From Flammeovirga yaeyamensis (GTDB lineage Bacteria > Bacteroidota > Bacteroidia > Cytophagales > Flammeovirgaceae), in NCBI RefSeq assembly GCF_018736045.1, contig NZ_CP076132.1:734001-798000 (forward strand): a DNA stretch of 64,000 bases, in the 5' to 3' direction. A model generated the notes under the pieces. That model did not search any database, was not told where the DNA came from, and saw only the letters and a program-made list of their open reading frames with translations. Positions 38,011 to 47,784 of this stretch are shown in pieces; positions within the stretch are counted from its first letter, which is position 1; every line of letters begins with the position of its first letter. The position numbers and the translations under genes were made by a program.

Positions 38011-38823
38011 TTAAGAATTTCTAAACTGAACAGGAGTAACCTCTACCTTTCTTTTGAAATACCTTGTAAAGTGAGAAGAGTCTTTGAAATTTAAATGAAA
38101 AGCGATTTCACTAGCCGTCATATTCGTGTACAACAACATTCTTTTGGCTTCTTTTATAATGTACTCGCCAATAAATACTGAAGCAGAAATTCCAGTTGCA
38201 TTTTTTACAATACTATTTAAATTCTGAGGGGTAGTATGCATCAATTCTGCATAATGATTCACACTATTAATTACTTGATCTCCTCCTTCCAATAGCTCTT
38301 TAAACTGGATAAATGTAGCGTTGTATGTAGATTGGTTTTCTACTTTTGGAGATGAATGGTTAAGTAGTTTTGAAAATAAAGTTTTTAATAGACCTTCCAC
38401 AATATCATGTTGATATTTTCCAGATAATTTGACTTCCTTGGTGAGTAAATCAAATAGTTGGTTGATGGTTGAAGTTTCTTTTACTGATAGTGAAGGATAG
38501 TGGCTCAATTCACCTATCAAGTCAATAAGCTGTTTGTCTTTACTATTATCTAAAAAACCTTTTTTCATGATAATCACATATCCTTTTGGATCGGATTGTA
38601 AATTCCAATGATGCATTTGGTCTTTTTGGATAAAAAACAATATAGGTTGGTCGATTTGATAAGTATCGTAATCTATTGTATGTGCGCCTTCTCCTTGAGA
38701 TAGATACACAATCTCCATATACTTATGATGCTTATGCGGATTGGTTTTTCGAATACCCGAACGAAAAGGTTCCACTTTTATTTCCAAGCTTGATTCAATT
38801 TTATTTTTCGTACGAATATCCAT
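38011..38823 (-). CDS. AraC family transcriptional regulator
   Basis: A 270-residue regulator. The N-terminal half is a cupin-like ligand-binding domain (HKHHKYMEIVYLSQGEGAHTID, seen as YMEIVYLSQGEGAHTIDY at about 30-50). The C-terminal AraC domain spans about 170-268 with two helix-turn-helix units: HTTPQNLNSIVKNATG and MTASEIAFHLNFKDSSHFTRYFKR, the second a near-canonical signature (seen as IAFHLNFKDSSHFTRYFKR). It is followed by the TonB-dependent receptor gene and is the likely local regulator of it. The ATG at 38821-38823 directly follows the terminator of the PBP gene, so its own promoter must lie inside the PBP 3' end, or it relies on read-through. Confidence 0.88.
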   Translation of the reverse strand: MDIRTKNKIESSLEIKVEPFRSGIRKTNPHKHHKYMEIVYLSQGEGAHTIDYDTYQIDQPILFFIQKDQMHHWNLQSDPKGYVIIMKKGFLDNSKDKQLIDLIGELSHYPSLSVKETSTINQLFDLLTKEVKLSGKYQHDIVEGLLKTLFSKLLNHSSPKVENQSTYNATFIQFKELLEGGDQVINSVNHYAELMHTTPQNLNSIVKNATGISASVFIGEYIIKEAKRMLLYTNMTASEIAFHLNFKDSSHFTRYFKRKVEVTPVQFRNS

Positions 38824-38840
38824 AGTTGTTTTTTTTGAAT

Positions 38841-38875
38841 AAAAAAGCGAGGAAAGTCTTCACGTTCCTCGCTTT
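38841..38875 (-). terminator. Intrinsic terminator after the class A PBP gene
   Basis: Arms 38844-38854 and 38865-38875 form an 11-bp GC-rich stem (AAAGCGAGGAA). On the minus strand a run of six T follows. Confidence 0.85.
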
Positions 38876-38896
38876 AATTTTAATATCTCTATTGAA

Positions 38897-41308
38897 TTAC
38901 AAAATGCCATCTCCAACTTCTGTTGGAGCCTCGTATTGTTCTTCCATTGTAGAATCAGGTTCAGCATCAAAATCTCCAAATTGATCTGGATCAAATTTAC
39001 TACAATCTAATTCTACCCCTAAATTCATAGATGGTTCAGGGAAGAAACCTTTGTTGTAATGTAATTCTTTACATAATTTTTTGTCTTCATAAACGTCTTC
39101 CATGAAGTAAGCAAATGCAGGTAAGGCTTGTCTTGCACCTTGACCATATTTAATCGTTCTAAAGTGAACTGAGCGATCTTCAGCACCACACCATACACCT
39201 GTTACTAAGTCGTTAGTAAAGCCCATAAACCAAGCATCAGAGAAATTGGCTGTTGTACCAGTTTTACCAGCAACATGACTATCTTTCTTAAATTTATAAC
39301 GATTTAATCTTAAAGCTGTACCTCCCGATTCTTCAGATGTACCTCTAAGCATATATGTCATTAACCAAGCAGTTTTCTCGTTAAGAACCTCCTCTTTCTT
39401 AGGAGTGAATTCTTTCAATACTTTACCGTATTTATCTTCGATACGAGTTAAGAATTGAGGTTCAGTCCAAGTACCTTTATTGATAAACACCGAGTAAGCA
39501 GTTACCATTTCATAAACGGAAACATCTTCTGTACCCAAACAAAGGGAAGGAACACCTGCAATAGGCTTTTTATCGTAACCTGTTATACCTCTTGCTCTTT
39601 CATCATCAGAAACCATGTAGTTGAACATCTTATCTCTGATAAATTTAAAGCCAAATTTATCTCTTGCGTATCTAGATAAGTTAGGTGCACCTAAGACTTT
39701 TACTAAGTATGCTGCAGCGGTGTTAATAGAACGAGACATTGCTTGTCTAAGTGTATAGGTCTTTCCACTATAACTATCAGCATTCTTTGGCGTCCAAGGT
39801 TTATCAGCCATTGCTTCTTCAGCTGTAAAGGTAATTGGTAAATCGGTTACCGGAGAACAAGGTTGGAAGCGATCTTCCAAAGCTTTTGCATACAAGAAAG
39901 GCTTAAATGTAGATCCAGGTTGTCTATAACCTAAACGAACGTGGTCGTATTTAAAGTATTTATAGTTGATGCCACCTACCCAAGCTTTAATATTACCTGT
40001 TTTTGGTTCCATCGACATCATTCCAACTTGTAAGAACATCTTATAGTAACGCAATGAGTCATAAGAACTCATTACAGTGTCTTTCTCGTAATTTGGAGCA
40101 TTCCAAGAGAAGACTCTCATTTTCTTCTTTACTTTTAATGCCTTGTCAATTTTTAATGAATCACCACCGTATTGTTTGTTTAAACCTTTCCAAACGGCAG
40201 TTCTTCTAATTGACATTGGAAGGAAATTTGGAATTACTTCACCTTCTCTATCTCTCCAAGGATCGCCGTGTCCTTTCCAGTGTTCATCAAATAATGTTTG
40301 TTGCTCCATCATATGCTTTTTGACGGCAGCTTCAGCTTTAATTTGAATTCTAGAATCGATTGTAGAGTAAATTTTCAAGCCATCACCATAAAGGTCCAAT
40401 CCTTTTTCTCTACAAAAACGTCTGATATCTTTTACTACTTCCGCTCTAAAATATTGAGCTAAACCTTTGTTGTGGTTTTCTACATTATATTCTAGTTCTA
40501 AATCTGTAGCAATGTATTTCTCTTTTTCCTCCTTTGTTATAAAACCATATTTAGCCATTTGTCCAATAACATTATTACGAACTGTAATTGCTTTATCTGG
40601 ATTATATACAGGACTATAACTTGAAGGTGCTTGTAAAATTCCTATTAGCAAAGCTGACTGGGGAATGTTCAGACTATCAGGAGTGGTTGAAAAAAATGTT
40701 TGTGCTGCAGTATGAATACCAAAAGAGTTTGATCCGAAATCCACTGTATTTAAGTACATGGTTAAGATTTCTCTTTTTGTATAGGCAGTTTCTAATTCCA
40801 CAGCAACAATCCATTCTTTGAATTTGTTGATGACAAGGTCAAGATATTTAATGCTAGATAGTCTTCCTTCTAGATTTTCATCACGACGTATTTTAAATAG
40901 GTTTTTAGCAAGCTGCTGTGTAATCGTCGAAGAACCTCTTCGTTTACCTTTACTTATTACATATTTCGCTAAATAATAAGGTACAGCAAGAGTCGCTTTA
41001 AAATCAATACCGGAATGTTGGTAGAAACGAATATCTTCAGATGCTTCTAAAGCATTTTTAAGGTCTTCTGATAATTCATCATATTCAACCTTTTTTCTAT
41101 TCTCTCTAAAATATTTACCTAACAATACTCCGTCTGCTGAGTATAATTCAGAAGCTTCGTTACGGTCAGGATTTTCTAACACACTAGGATCGGGGAGTTT
41201 ACCATATAGGTTAAACCAGTTATTTTTAAGTGAAACCCCAAAAATGATTATGGATATTAATCCCACAAAAAATAGGATCCAGAGTGCTTTAATCGTTTTT
41301 AAGTACAT
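38897..41308 (-). CDS. Class A penicillin-binding protein (transglycosylase/transpeptidase)
   Basis: An 803-residue PBP1A-like enzyme that polymerises and cross-links peptidoglycan in the periplasm. A short cytoplasmic N-terminus is followed by one membrane helix (about 8-26). The GT51 domain has Glu91 in EASEDIRFYQHSGID (as EDIRFYQHSG) and GSSTITQQLAKN (126-137). The transpeptidase domain has Ser466 in PGSTFKP (SxxK), SIN (527-529) and KTG (682-684), so both activities look intact. The C-terminal tail is acidic. Promoter-like TTG and TATCTTTA boxes lie upstream. Confidence 0.94.
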   Translation of the reverse strand: MYLKTIKALWILFFVGLISIIIFGVSLKNNWFNLYGKLPDPSVLENPDRNEASELYSADGVLLGKYFRENRKKVEYDELSEDLKNALEASEDIRFYQHSGIDFKATLAVPYYLAKYVISKGKRRGSSTITQQLAKNLFKIRRDENLEGRLSSIKYLDLVINKFKEWIVAVELETAYTKREILTMYLNTVDFGSNSFGIHTAAQTFFSTTPDSLNIPQSALLIGILQAPSSYSPVYNPDKAITVRNNVIGQMAKYGFITKEEKEKYIATDLELEYNVENHNKGLAQYFRAEVVKDIRRFCREKGLDLYGDGLKIYSTIDSRIQIKAEAAVKKHMMEQQTLFDEHWKGHGDPWRDREGEVIPNFLPMSIRRTAVWKGLNKQYGGDSLKIDKALKVKKKMRVFSWNAPNYEKDTVMSSYDSLRYYKMFLQVGMMSMEPKTGNIKAWVGGINYKYFKYDHVRLGYRQPGSTFKPFLYAKALEDRFQPCSPVTDLPITFTAEEAMADKPWTPKNADSYSGKTYTLRQAMSRSINTAAAYLVKVLGAPNLSRYARDKFGFKFIRDKMFNYMVSDDERARGITGYDKKPIAGVPSLCLGTEDVSVYEMVTAYSVFINKGTWTEPQFLTRIEDKYGKVLKEFTPKKEEVLNEKTAWLMTYMLRGTSEESGGTALRLNRYKFKKDSHVAGKTGTTANFSDAWFMGFTNDLVTGVWCGAEDRSVHFRTIKYGQGARQALPAFAYFMEDVYEDKKLCKELHYNKGFFPEPSMNLGVELDCSKFDPDQFGDFDAEPDSTMEEQYEAPTEVGDGIL

Positions 41309-41483
41309 ATATAAAAAAGTTCAGAACTGTTTTTTTAGTCTAAGAATTAAAGATATGACAAGTAAAATTACCGCAATTTAATCATTTTGATCAAAAAGGC
41401 ATTTTTAAATTTTATGAAACCAGCAGCATTAACGGTGTTTTGTAATGACTACTTTAAATTGATCTCAAGAAAACCATACCAAA

Positions 41484-41513
41484 GAAGAGTATATTAAGAA
41501 AGGTTTACTCTTC
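41484..41513 (-). terminator. Terminator-like hairpin at the end of the SprE/PorW gene
   Basis: GAAGAGTA at 41484-41491 pairs with TACTCTTC at 41506-41513 over 8 bp with a 14-nt loop. The right arm includes the stop codon. On the minus strand TTT follows. Moderate support only. Confidence 0.4.
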
Positions 41514-43778
41514 TATAGTGATTTGATAATCATGATATCTACCAGGAATATACCCGTTTTTCAATCGAGCTTCATCGATTTCATCTAGCATACCTCGAGC
41601 AGTTTCCTCGAATTCACTATCAGGGTATTTCTCTAAATAGTCTTCTAAAGCTTTCTTGAAAATTTTGTAATATTTGGTGGTTCTACCGATAAGTAAAACT
41701 CTCAGAAAGCGACCTTTGATTTCAAAATCACTATCCGGGAACTGTGTAAATAACTCAGTCAATTTGATATCCGACTCATTGTACTGCCCATTGATATACA
41801 TCTTGTAAGCATCAGCGTATAAATTTTCTATGTACAATTCTCTTTCATTGGTTTCTTTAATGTAATTTGGATTTTTAAGAATCTTGGCATAAAGACAATC
41901 AGGGTAATAATTTATCAAGAAGCTTTTTGCTAGTTCTTCATCGCAACTATCATCTGTTTTACAAATAACATAAATAAGGTAAGCAGCCTCATGCGCCATT
42001 TCATGATCTTTAAATTGCTTTATCATTCTGTAGAAGTTTTCTAAAGCATGATCATTCATTTTCATTCTATATAGGTACACTTTACCTAGACCGAAAACAC
42101 CATCACCTAATTTATTCTTTGTATTCTGAAGTTCACCCTCGTTCCCTGGAATTTCAGCTTTTCTTTCTTCTACAGATTTTAAACCAGCAAATAAGTCTTC
42201 ACTACCGCCTTCTCCATCTTCATTAGATTTGTGTTTGCCTTTGTTGTTGTTCTTTCTTGGATCGTCATTTTGATTAGCAAGGTTATCATTGCTGCTAAAC
42301 TCCATTTTATTCGACCTTCTCCAATTGTCTTCCAAAGGTCTTGAACCCCATGTTCTCAAGAATTGAGATTTTCCTTGAGAAATTGCATTTGTATTATAGA
42401 AATAAAACTCGGTTGATTCTTTATTGCTGAATGACCCTGAACTAGAAGTCTCTGGCTTTTGTCTTTTCTTTTCGTTTTCTAAAGCGTACTGTTGTCTTAA
42501 TATGAGCTCTTCTTTTTCCTCTTCCATTTCTTTTTCAAGAAATTCATTTCGCTCTTCTTCGCTCATTTCGTACAACTTTATCAGACGCTCATTTTCTTCG
42601 ACCATCTTTGTGTATTTCGCCAGTTCTTGAAGATTTTCTGATCTTTTTTTGATGTTTTCAAAGCCATATACACTTTCGTTGAAGTTTTGTACTGCACTAT
42701 CATAATAAGCTGCAGCCTTAATATAATCTTGTTTCTCGTCGTAATAGATTTTACCCGATTCCCAATAAGAGTGGCCTTTTTGAGTTTGGTTGGTTGTACT
42801 TACTTGAACCGATTCATTAAAATAATGTAAGGCCTTATCGTAATCAGGTTTTCTCATTTCGAATTGTGCCTTTTCATAATATATTTTATCTCTGTAATCC
42901 CAGTAATTATGATCCTTTAGTTTCTTTGCGAAGTATTTCTCTATTTTCTTTTCTTGTTTTGGATCACCAAAATCAACGGGCTGCATACTATGCGCACTTA
43001 TATCCGATTGGAAATCTAATTCGTTTGTTTTTGAGATTTTTCTAGATTTTACATAGTAACGGTACGAGTTGTCAATATCTCCAATTTTTTCGTAAAGCTG
43101 ACCTAAAATAAAATAGTATCTAGTTCTATATACTTTCTTTTCCTCTAAATCTGCAGCAATACGTAAGTGCTTAATCGCTTCTGGATAGAAGTTTTTATTT
43201 CTGAAGTAATGTGCCAGATTTAGATGATAATCTTTAGTATTTAGTTTATTGTAAGGAGCTTTTTGCTGTTTGATGATGTCTAACACCAAATTCATGTTGG
43301 CTTCTTCGTCTGTTTCAATAAACATTCTTAACAACGCATTCAAAGCAGCATGTCTACTGTCCTCATCGGTGAATTTAGAATTGACATATTTAAATGTAGT
43401 CAAGGCATTTTCAAAGTCACCTTTATACATTCTCACCCAACCGACAAGTAAATAACATTCATCAATAAAATCGCTGGATTTATGAAACTTAATTGGACGT
43501 GATGCTTTAGTAATCACATAATCAAGGTCCTCTTTATAATTCATTGTTTGATTCGTATCCAAAGGAATAAGAATCGAAAGGACATCATTGTAATCATCCT
43601 GATGAGCCTCAAATAATTGCTTATGAAACCTATCCATTCCTTCTCTTGCTAAAAAGTAGGAATTATAATGAGTGGCGGTATTATGATAAAAATGACAAGA
43701 AGTTGTTGTGCCAAGTATCAAAAATAAAATCACCTTAAAGGCTAAAAAGTATTTTTTATGTGAAAAAGTATGCTTCAT
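41505..43778 (-). CDS. porW: Type IX secretion / gliding TPR lipoprotein SprE (PorW)
   Basis: A 757-residue lipoprotein. The ATG at 43776-43778 is used; the TTG four codons earlier is not needed. The lipobox cysteine is at about 28 (TTTSCHFYHN), and YNSYF lies where other SprE proteins have their conserved YN motif. TPR repeats cover about 100-400. A charged coiled-coil stretch (about 400-460) precedes EFYFYNTNAISQGKSQF and then WGSRPLEDNWRRSN (about 478), the diagnostic SprE/PorW signature. More TPRs follow. It is needed for T9SS function and, in gliding species, motility. Single-gene unit divergent from the M23 peptidase. Confidence 0.88.
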   Translation of the reverse strand: MKHTFSHKKYFLAFKVILFLILGTTTSCHFYHNTATHYNSYFLAREGMDRFHKQLFEAHQDDYNDVLSILIPLDTNQTMNYKEDLDYVITKASRPIKFHKSSDFIDECYLLVGWVRMYKGDFENALTTFKYVNSKFTDEDSRHAALNALLRMFIETDEEANMNLVLDIIKQQKAPYNKLNTKDYHLNLAHYFRNKNFYPEAIKHLRIAADLEEKKVYRTRYYFILGQLYEKIGDIDNSYRYYVKSRKISKTNELDFQSDISAHSMQPVDFGDPKQEKKIEKYFAKKLKDHNYWDYRDKIYYEKAQFEMRKPDYDKALHYFNESVQVSTTNQTQKGHSYWESGKIYYDEKQDYIKAAAYYDSAVQNFNESVYGFENIKKRSENLQELAKYTKMVEENERLIKLYEMSEEERNEFLEKEMEEEKEELILRQQYALENEKKRQKPETSSSGSFSNKESTEFYFYNTNAISQGKSQFLRTWGSRPLEDNWRRSNKMEFSSNDNLANQNDDPRKNNNKGKHKSNEDGEGGSEDLFAGLKSVEERKAEIPGNEGELQNTKNKLGDGVFGLGKVYLYRMKMNDHALENFYRMIKQFKDHEMAHEAAYLIYVICKTDDSCDEELAKSFLINYYPDCLYAKILKNPNYIKETNERELYIENLYADAYKMYINGQYNESDIKLTELFTQFPDSDFEIKGRFLRVLLIGRTTKYYKIFKKALEDYLEKYPDSEFEETARGMLDEIDEARLKNGYIPGRYHDYQITIEE

Positions 43779-44064
43779 TATTATGAGCAAGTAGGTTCTT
43801 ATTGTTTACTATTGATTGTTGAGGCCTACTGAAGACCATTAGTTTAAGTAGGCGAGTAATATTCATCGATCAATCTACACCTTAATGAATCAACTAACAA
43901 ATTTACGTTTTTTTATCGTCCAAAAAGTTATAAAAAATCAATAGTTCATATAAAATGTATATAAAGTGACTATTTATTGTAATTTTACGGGTTATAAACA
44001 TAGTCTTGGAAAGGTCTTTGACCGAATTCGTAGAAGGGAAACTTCTTAACAAGGAGATAATTTG

Positions 44065-44937
44065 ATGAAGAAACAAGGAAAAACGTTATCAGAGTGGCTA
44101 ACCACTAGATTTGTTTTGGTCGTAAGAGATGAAGAAACCTTTGCTGAAAGAGCAGCATACAGATTTAGTTATGTGAAGATTCTTTTGGTTTTAGGGATGA
44201 TATTTTCTGTTTTAGGAGTTTTGAGTTTTCTTCTCGCAACCACTTTGCTATCTAGAATTTTTGACCCTAGGGTGGCTTATAGAGAGACAGATAGAAAGTT
44301 GATTGAAATGGAAAGATCACTTGATTCTCTAAAGATAGCATCTGATGAAAAAGATGTTTATATGGCTACTATCAAGGCAATTATTGATGGAGAAGTAGAT
44401 GATGAAGAGGATTATAAAGCAAAAATTGTAAATACCGAAGAGGTATCAGATATTCAAGTTGATTTAAAAACTATTGATCCTGTAGATTCCTTGTTTAGAA
44501 GTGAGTTTGAAGGAGTGGAATTAAAGCCGACTTCAGTGACAAGCAATTATTCTGGAATAGAGAACGTGTTTTTCTTTCCTCCTGTTTCTAATGGAGTGCT
44601 TTCTAAAAAATTTAGCTTAAAGGAGTCTCATTTTGGTGTGGATGTTCTAGCAAAAAGAAATGAAGGAATAAAAGCGATTTCTGAAGGGACAGTTATTTTA
44701 TCTTCTTGGACACAAGATTCTGGTTATGTTATAGGTATTCAACACAAAGGGCAAGTAGTGTCATTTTATAAACACAACTCCGTGTTGCTTAAAAAAGTGG
44801 GTGAGTCTGTAAGAGCAGGGGATATTATTGCCATTATTGGTAACAGTGGAGAAATGACAGACGGTCAGCATTTACATTTTGAATTATGGTACAATGGAAT
44901 CCCTGTTGACCCAGTGGATTTTATTGCATTTGAATAG
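44065..44937 (+). CDS. M23 family (LytM) metallopeptidase, membrane-anchored
   Basis: A 290-residue peptidoglycan endopeptidase candidate. The start is the ATG at 44065, preceded by a clear AAGGAG at 44051, one of the few Shine-Dalgarno sites in this window. One membrane helix (about 38-60) leads to a coiled coil, then the LytM domain (about 175-290). The zinc ligands are intact: HFGVD (His and Asp at about 189 and 193) and HLHFE (second His, about 271). It heads a gene string with a bactofilin and the ATP synthase genes. M23 enzymes paired with bactofilins shape the cell wall in other bacteria. Confidence 0.9.
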   Translation: MKKQGKTLSEWLTTRFVLVVRDEETFAERAAYRFSYVKILLVLGMIFSVLGVLSFLLATTLLSRIFDPRVAYRETDRKLIEMERSLDSLKIASDEKDVYMATIKAIIDGEVDDEEDYKAKIVNTEEVSDIQVDLKTIDPVDSLFRSEFEGVELKPTSVTSNYSGIENVFFFPPVSNGVLSKKFSLKESHFGVDVLAKRNEGIKAISEGTVILSSWTQDSGYVIGIQHKGQVVSFYKHNSVLLKKVGESVRAGDIIAIIGNSGEMTDGQHLHFELWYNGIPVDPVDFIAFE

Positions 44938-44992
44938 ATTTTATAGACACATTAGGATTGTACTCTAACCTAAAAGAAAAACGATTACGATT

Positions 44993-45460
44993 ATGGGATT
45001 ATTCGGAAATAACGAAGAAAGAAGTGTAGCACCTGTACCACAAGGAGGAACTGCTACAAATAACACTATCGGACATGGAACTACACTAAAAGGAGATGTG
45101 GAGACTCATGGTGTTTTGAGAATGGATGGTAAGATCATTGGTAACCTTCAATGTCATTCTAAATTTTTTCTAGGAAATGATGGTCAGATTGAGGGGGATG
45201 TTTTTGCTCAAAATGCAGAGATCGAAGGTGAAATTCATGGACGTATAGAAGTAGCAGAAAACTTGGTATTAAGAGGATCTGCTGTAATTCACGGTGATAT
45301 CATTACAAAGTCTTTGACAATTGATCCAGGTGCTGTTTTTAATGGGACTTGTAAAATGGGAAATGAAAAACCATTGCTAACAAGTACAACATCAACTTCT
45401 CAAGAGACTGTAAATGCAGTGGATGAAAAGGAGAAAGTTGAAAATGGAAAAGCAAAATAG
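44993..45460 (+). CDS. Bactofilin (polymer-forming cytoskeletal protein)
   Basis: A 155-residue protein. The core (about 25-125) is a right-handed beta-helix built of short repeats such as LKGDVETHGVLRMDGKIIGN (seen as GDVETHGVLRMDGKIIG), GQIEGDVFAQNAEIEGEIHG and LRGSAVIHGDIITKSLTID. The N-terminal 20 and C-terminal 30 residues are low-complexity tails. Bactofilins polymerise without nucleotide and localise wall enzymes. The upstream M23 gene is its likely partner. The 3' end overlaps the start of atpZ by 17 bp. Confidence 0.9.
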   Translation: MGLFGNNEERSVAPVPQGGTATNNTIGHGTTLKGDVETHGVLRMDGKIIGNLQCHSKFFLGNDGQIEGDVFAQNAEIEGEIHGRIEVAENLVLRGSAVIHGDIITKSLTIDPGAVFNGTCKMGNEKPLLTSTTSTSQETVNAVDEKEKVENGKAK

Positions 45461-45710
45461 TTCAGACGAGAAAAAGTACTCAAAGAAATATTCTACTTTT
45501 ATTAAGTATTCTTCTGTAAGCACAGAAATGATAGTTACATTATTAATCTGTGCTTTCGGAGGAAAGTATTTGGATGAGTATTTTGAAACTAAGGGACCAT
45601 ATTTTACCATAGGGTTGTTACTCTTTGGAGTGTTTGCATCCTTGTATATTTTAATCAAAGGATTACAGAAAATATCTAAAAAAGGACCCGATAATGAAAA
45701 AAAAAGGTAA
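45444..45710 (+). CDS. AtpZ/AtpI-type ATP synthase assembly protein
   Basis: An 88-residue protein with two membrane helices: VSTEMIVTLLICAFGGKYLDEYF (seen as MIVTLLICAFGGKYLDEYF) and GPYFTIGLLLFGVFASLYIL. The G-G-K-x-L-D motif between them is characteristic of AtpZ. The ATG at 45444 is preferred over upstream codons, because AAGGAG at 45429 precedes it and the protein then begins with a short hydrophilic tail. It overlaps the bactofilin gene by 17 bp. Family members aid c-ring assembly or Mg2+ handling of ATP synthase. Confidence 0.8.
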   Translation: MEKQNSSDEKKYSKKYSTFIKYSSVSTEMIVTLLICAFGGKYLDEYFETKGPYFTIGLLLFGVFASLYILIKGLQKISKKGPDNEKKR

Positions 45711-45728
45711 AGTTGACAATTTTCTAAA

Positions 45729-45748
45729 AAAATGACCCATGTCATTTT
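45729..45748 (+). other. Short intercistronic hairpin before the atpI-like gene
   Basis: AAAATGAC at 45729-45736 and GTCATTTT at 45741-45748 pair perfectly over 8 bp with a CCAT loop. No T-run follows, so it is not a clear terminator. Confidence 0.5.
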
Positions 45749-45813
45749 GAAGTTTAAATTCGTTTACCTTATGTTTGCAATCGATTCCAATTAGAAGAAT
45801 TGGAAATTTTATA

Positions 45814-46215
45814 ATGCATCTAGATTTTCGAACACGCTTCTACGTCGGTTTGCTAATTGTGACAATGTCATTTGTCATTTTTATACTGTTAGCATCTCAC
45901 TTTGGAGTTGATTTAGGCCGCTTCATTTATCATGAATTAATCTTCAATGTTGTTTTAGCGGTAATGTCATTTGAAATAACGTGTTTAGGTGCGGATACCG
46001 GCAACGGACCCACTTTTCACACATTTTACATGGCTACAGTCTTGATCCGATTAGTATTATCATTGACTGTTTTTATCCTGTTTTTTTTAAAAGCAAATGC
46101 AGACAAGACAGAAAAGTTGAGCTTTATTTTATGCTTCTTCTTTTTTTATTTTGCCTACACAATTTTTGAAATTATTTGCTTATACCATAAGTTGCAGGGT
46201 AAATCGGGGAAATGA
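45814..46215 (+). CDS. Four-helix membrane protein in the ATP synthase operon (AtpI-like position)
   Basis: A 133-residue integral membrane protein with about four hydrophobic segments (around 9-30, 40-55, 68-85, 95-118). The start is set at the ATG at 45814; the frame extends upstream only through a TTG. It occupies the slot of AtpI between AtpZ and AtpB, and ends with a 4-bp ATGA overlap into atpB, so it is translationally coupled. No clear family motif is visible, and the AtpI label rests on position and topology only. Confidence 0.6.
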   Translation: MHLDFRTRFYVGLLIVTMSFVIFILLASHFGVDLGRFIYHELIFNVVLAVMSFEITCLGADTGNGPTFHTFYMATVLIRLVLSLTVFILFFLKANADKTEKLSFILCFFFFYFAYTIFEIICLYHKLQGKSGK

Positions 46216-47285
46216 GTGATTTTATAAGAATGAAAAGTAATTATTTATCTTTTTACAGCCGTCTAGCAATGCTAGCAGTGCTTTTTTCAGCACTTTTACA
46301 ATCTTCGACACTTTTGGCTAGCGATGGTCATGAAGAAGCTTCAGATAGTGGTTATGATCCAGTAGCAACTATCCTTCATCACGTTCAAGATGAACATCAT
46401 TGGTCATTAATTACGACAACAGATGAACACGGACACGAACATCATTATGGTATCTCATTACCAGTGATTCTTTATGTACCGGGTAATGGTTTTGAATTTT
46501 TCTCTTCAGGAGATTTCTTGCACCATGCTAAAGTAAAAGGTAATTATGGTACTTACGTTAATCACCATGAGCACATTGTAAATGTTGATAACGAAAATCA
46601 AGTAATCTATGACTTTTCATTAACAAAAAATGCTACGTCAACTGCATTATCTGTAGTTGTTTTGTTGATTTTGTTCTCTGCAATCTCAAAAGGATACAAA
46701 AAGAATGTAGGTAAAGCTCCTTCAGGAATCCAATCTTTCTTCGAACCTCTAATTCTTTACATGAGAGACGAAGTAATTGCTCCTAACTTAGGTAAAAAGA
46801 CAGACAAGTTCTTACCTTATTTACTTACACTATTCTTCTTTATATTAATCAACAACTTGATGGGCTTACTTCCAGGTGGTGCGAACTCATCAGGTAATAT
46901 TGCTTTCACAATGACGTTTGCGGTAATGACTTTCTTAGTCGTAAACTTCAGTGGTAATAAGCAATATTGGGGACACGTTTTTGCTACACCGGGTGTACCT
47001 TGGTGGTTGTCTCCGATTATGATTCCAGTAGAAATTATCGGTTTGTTTACCAAGCCAATTGCCTTAATGCTTCGTTTGTTCGCTAACATCACAGGTGGTC
47101 ACATTGTATTGTTATCGTTCATGTCATTGGTATTCATCATTGGAAAATGGTGGGTAGGTGGAGTTGCTTCATTTATCATTATCCCATTATTCTTTATGGA
47201 GATCTTTGTAGCATTCCTGCAGGCATATATATTTACGATGTTATCAGCACTGTTTATTAGTTCGGCAGTAGCAGATCATCACTAA
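46212..47285 (+). CDS. atpB: ATP synthase F0 subunit a
   Basis: A 357-residue proton channel subunit. The first about 45 residues look like a signal-like segment, then a His-rich stretch (HEEASDSGYDP through HHVQDEHHWS and HEHHYG) before the first core helix. This long periplasmic extension is usual in Bacteroidota. The essential arginine lies in ALMLRLFANITGGH. Five or six membrane helices follow, ending AYIFTMLSALFI. It begins by ATGA overlap with the atpI-like gene. With subunits c and b it forms F0. Confidence 0.93.
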   Translation: MSDFIRMKSNYLSFYSRLAMLAVLFSALLQSSTLLASDGHEEASDSGYDPVATILHHVQDEHHWSLITTTDEHGHEHHYGISLPVILYVPGNGFEFFSSGDFLHHAKVKGNYGTYVNHHEHIVNVDNENQVIYDFSLTKNATSTALSVVVLLILFSAISKGYKKNVGKAPSGIQSFFEPLILYMRDEVIAPNLGKKTDKFLPYLLTLFFFILINNLMGLLPGGANSSGNIAFTMTFAVMTFLVVNFSGNKQYWGHVFATPGVPWWLSPIMIPVEIIGLFTKPIALMLRLFANITGGHIVLLSFMSLVFIIGKWWVGGVASFIIIPLFFMEIFVAFLQAYIFTMLSALFISSAVADHH

Positions 47286-47353
47286 GAAATCTCGCAATTT
47301 ACTGAAATTAAGTTAATTAATTGCTCTGTAAGTTGTTAGGTACAATCAAATGA

Positions 47354-47671
<318 letters not shown>

Positions 47672-47698
47672 TCCCTAAATTCAGAAAACATTTTGTTT

Positions 47699-47740
47699 GG
47701 ATATCCATCGCAACAGGGGATTGCCCGGCGGTGGGTATCT
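47699..47740 (+). other. Stable hairpin between atpE and atpF
   Basis: GATATCCATCG (47700-47710) pairs with CGGTGGGTATC (47729-47739) over 11 bp with two G-U pairs; G47699 with T47740 adds one more. The loop is GC-rich (GGGGATTGCCC). No T-run follows, which suggests a processing or stability element more than a terminator. Confidence 0.65.
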
Positions 47741-47784
47741 TTCAACAAAGAAACGTCAGAACGCTCACGCAAAATTATTAAGAG

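Noticed and set aside
43824-43853. 7-bp inverted repeat GCCTACT/AGTAGGC in the SprE-M23 gap
   Set aside because: Short arms and 16-bp spacing are within chance for a 290-bp gap.
45392-45745. 117-codon minus-strand frame over atpZ
   Set aside because: It is the complement of the bactofilin end and AtpZ helices, with no start signal of its own.
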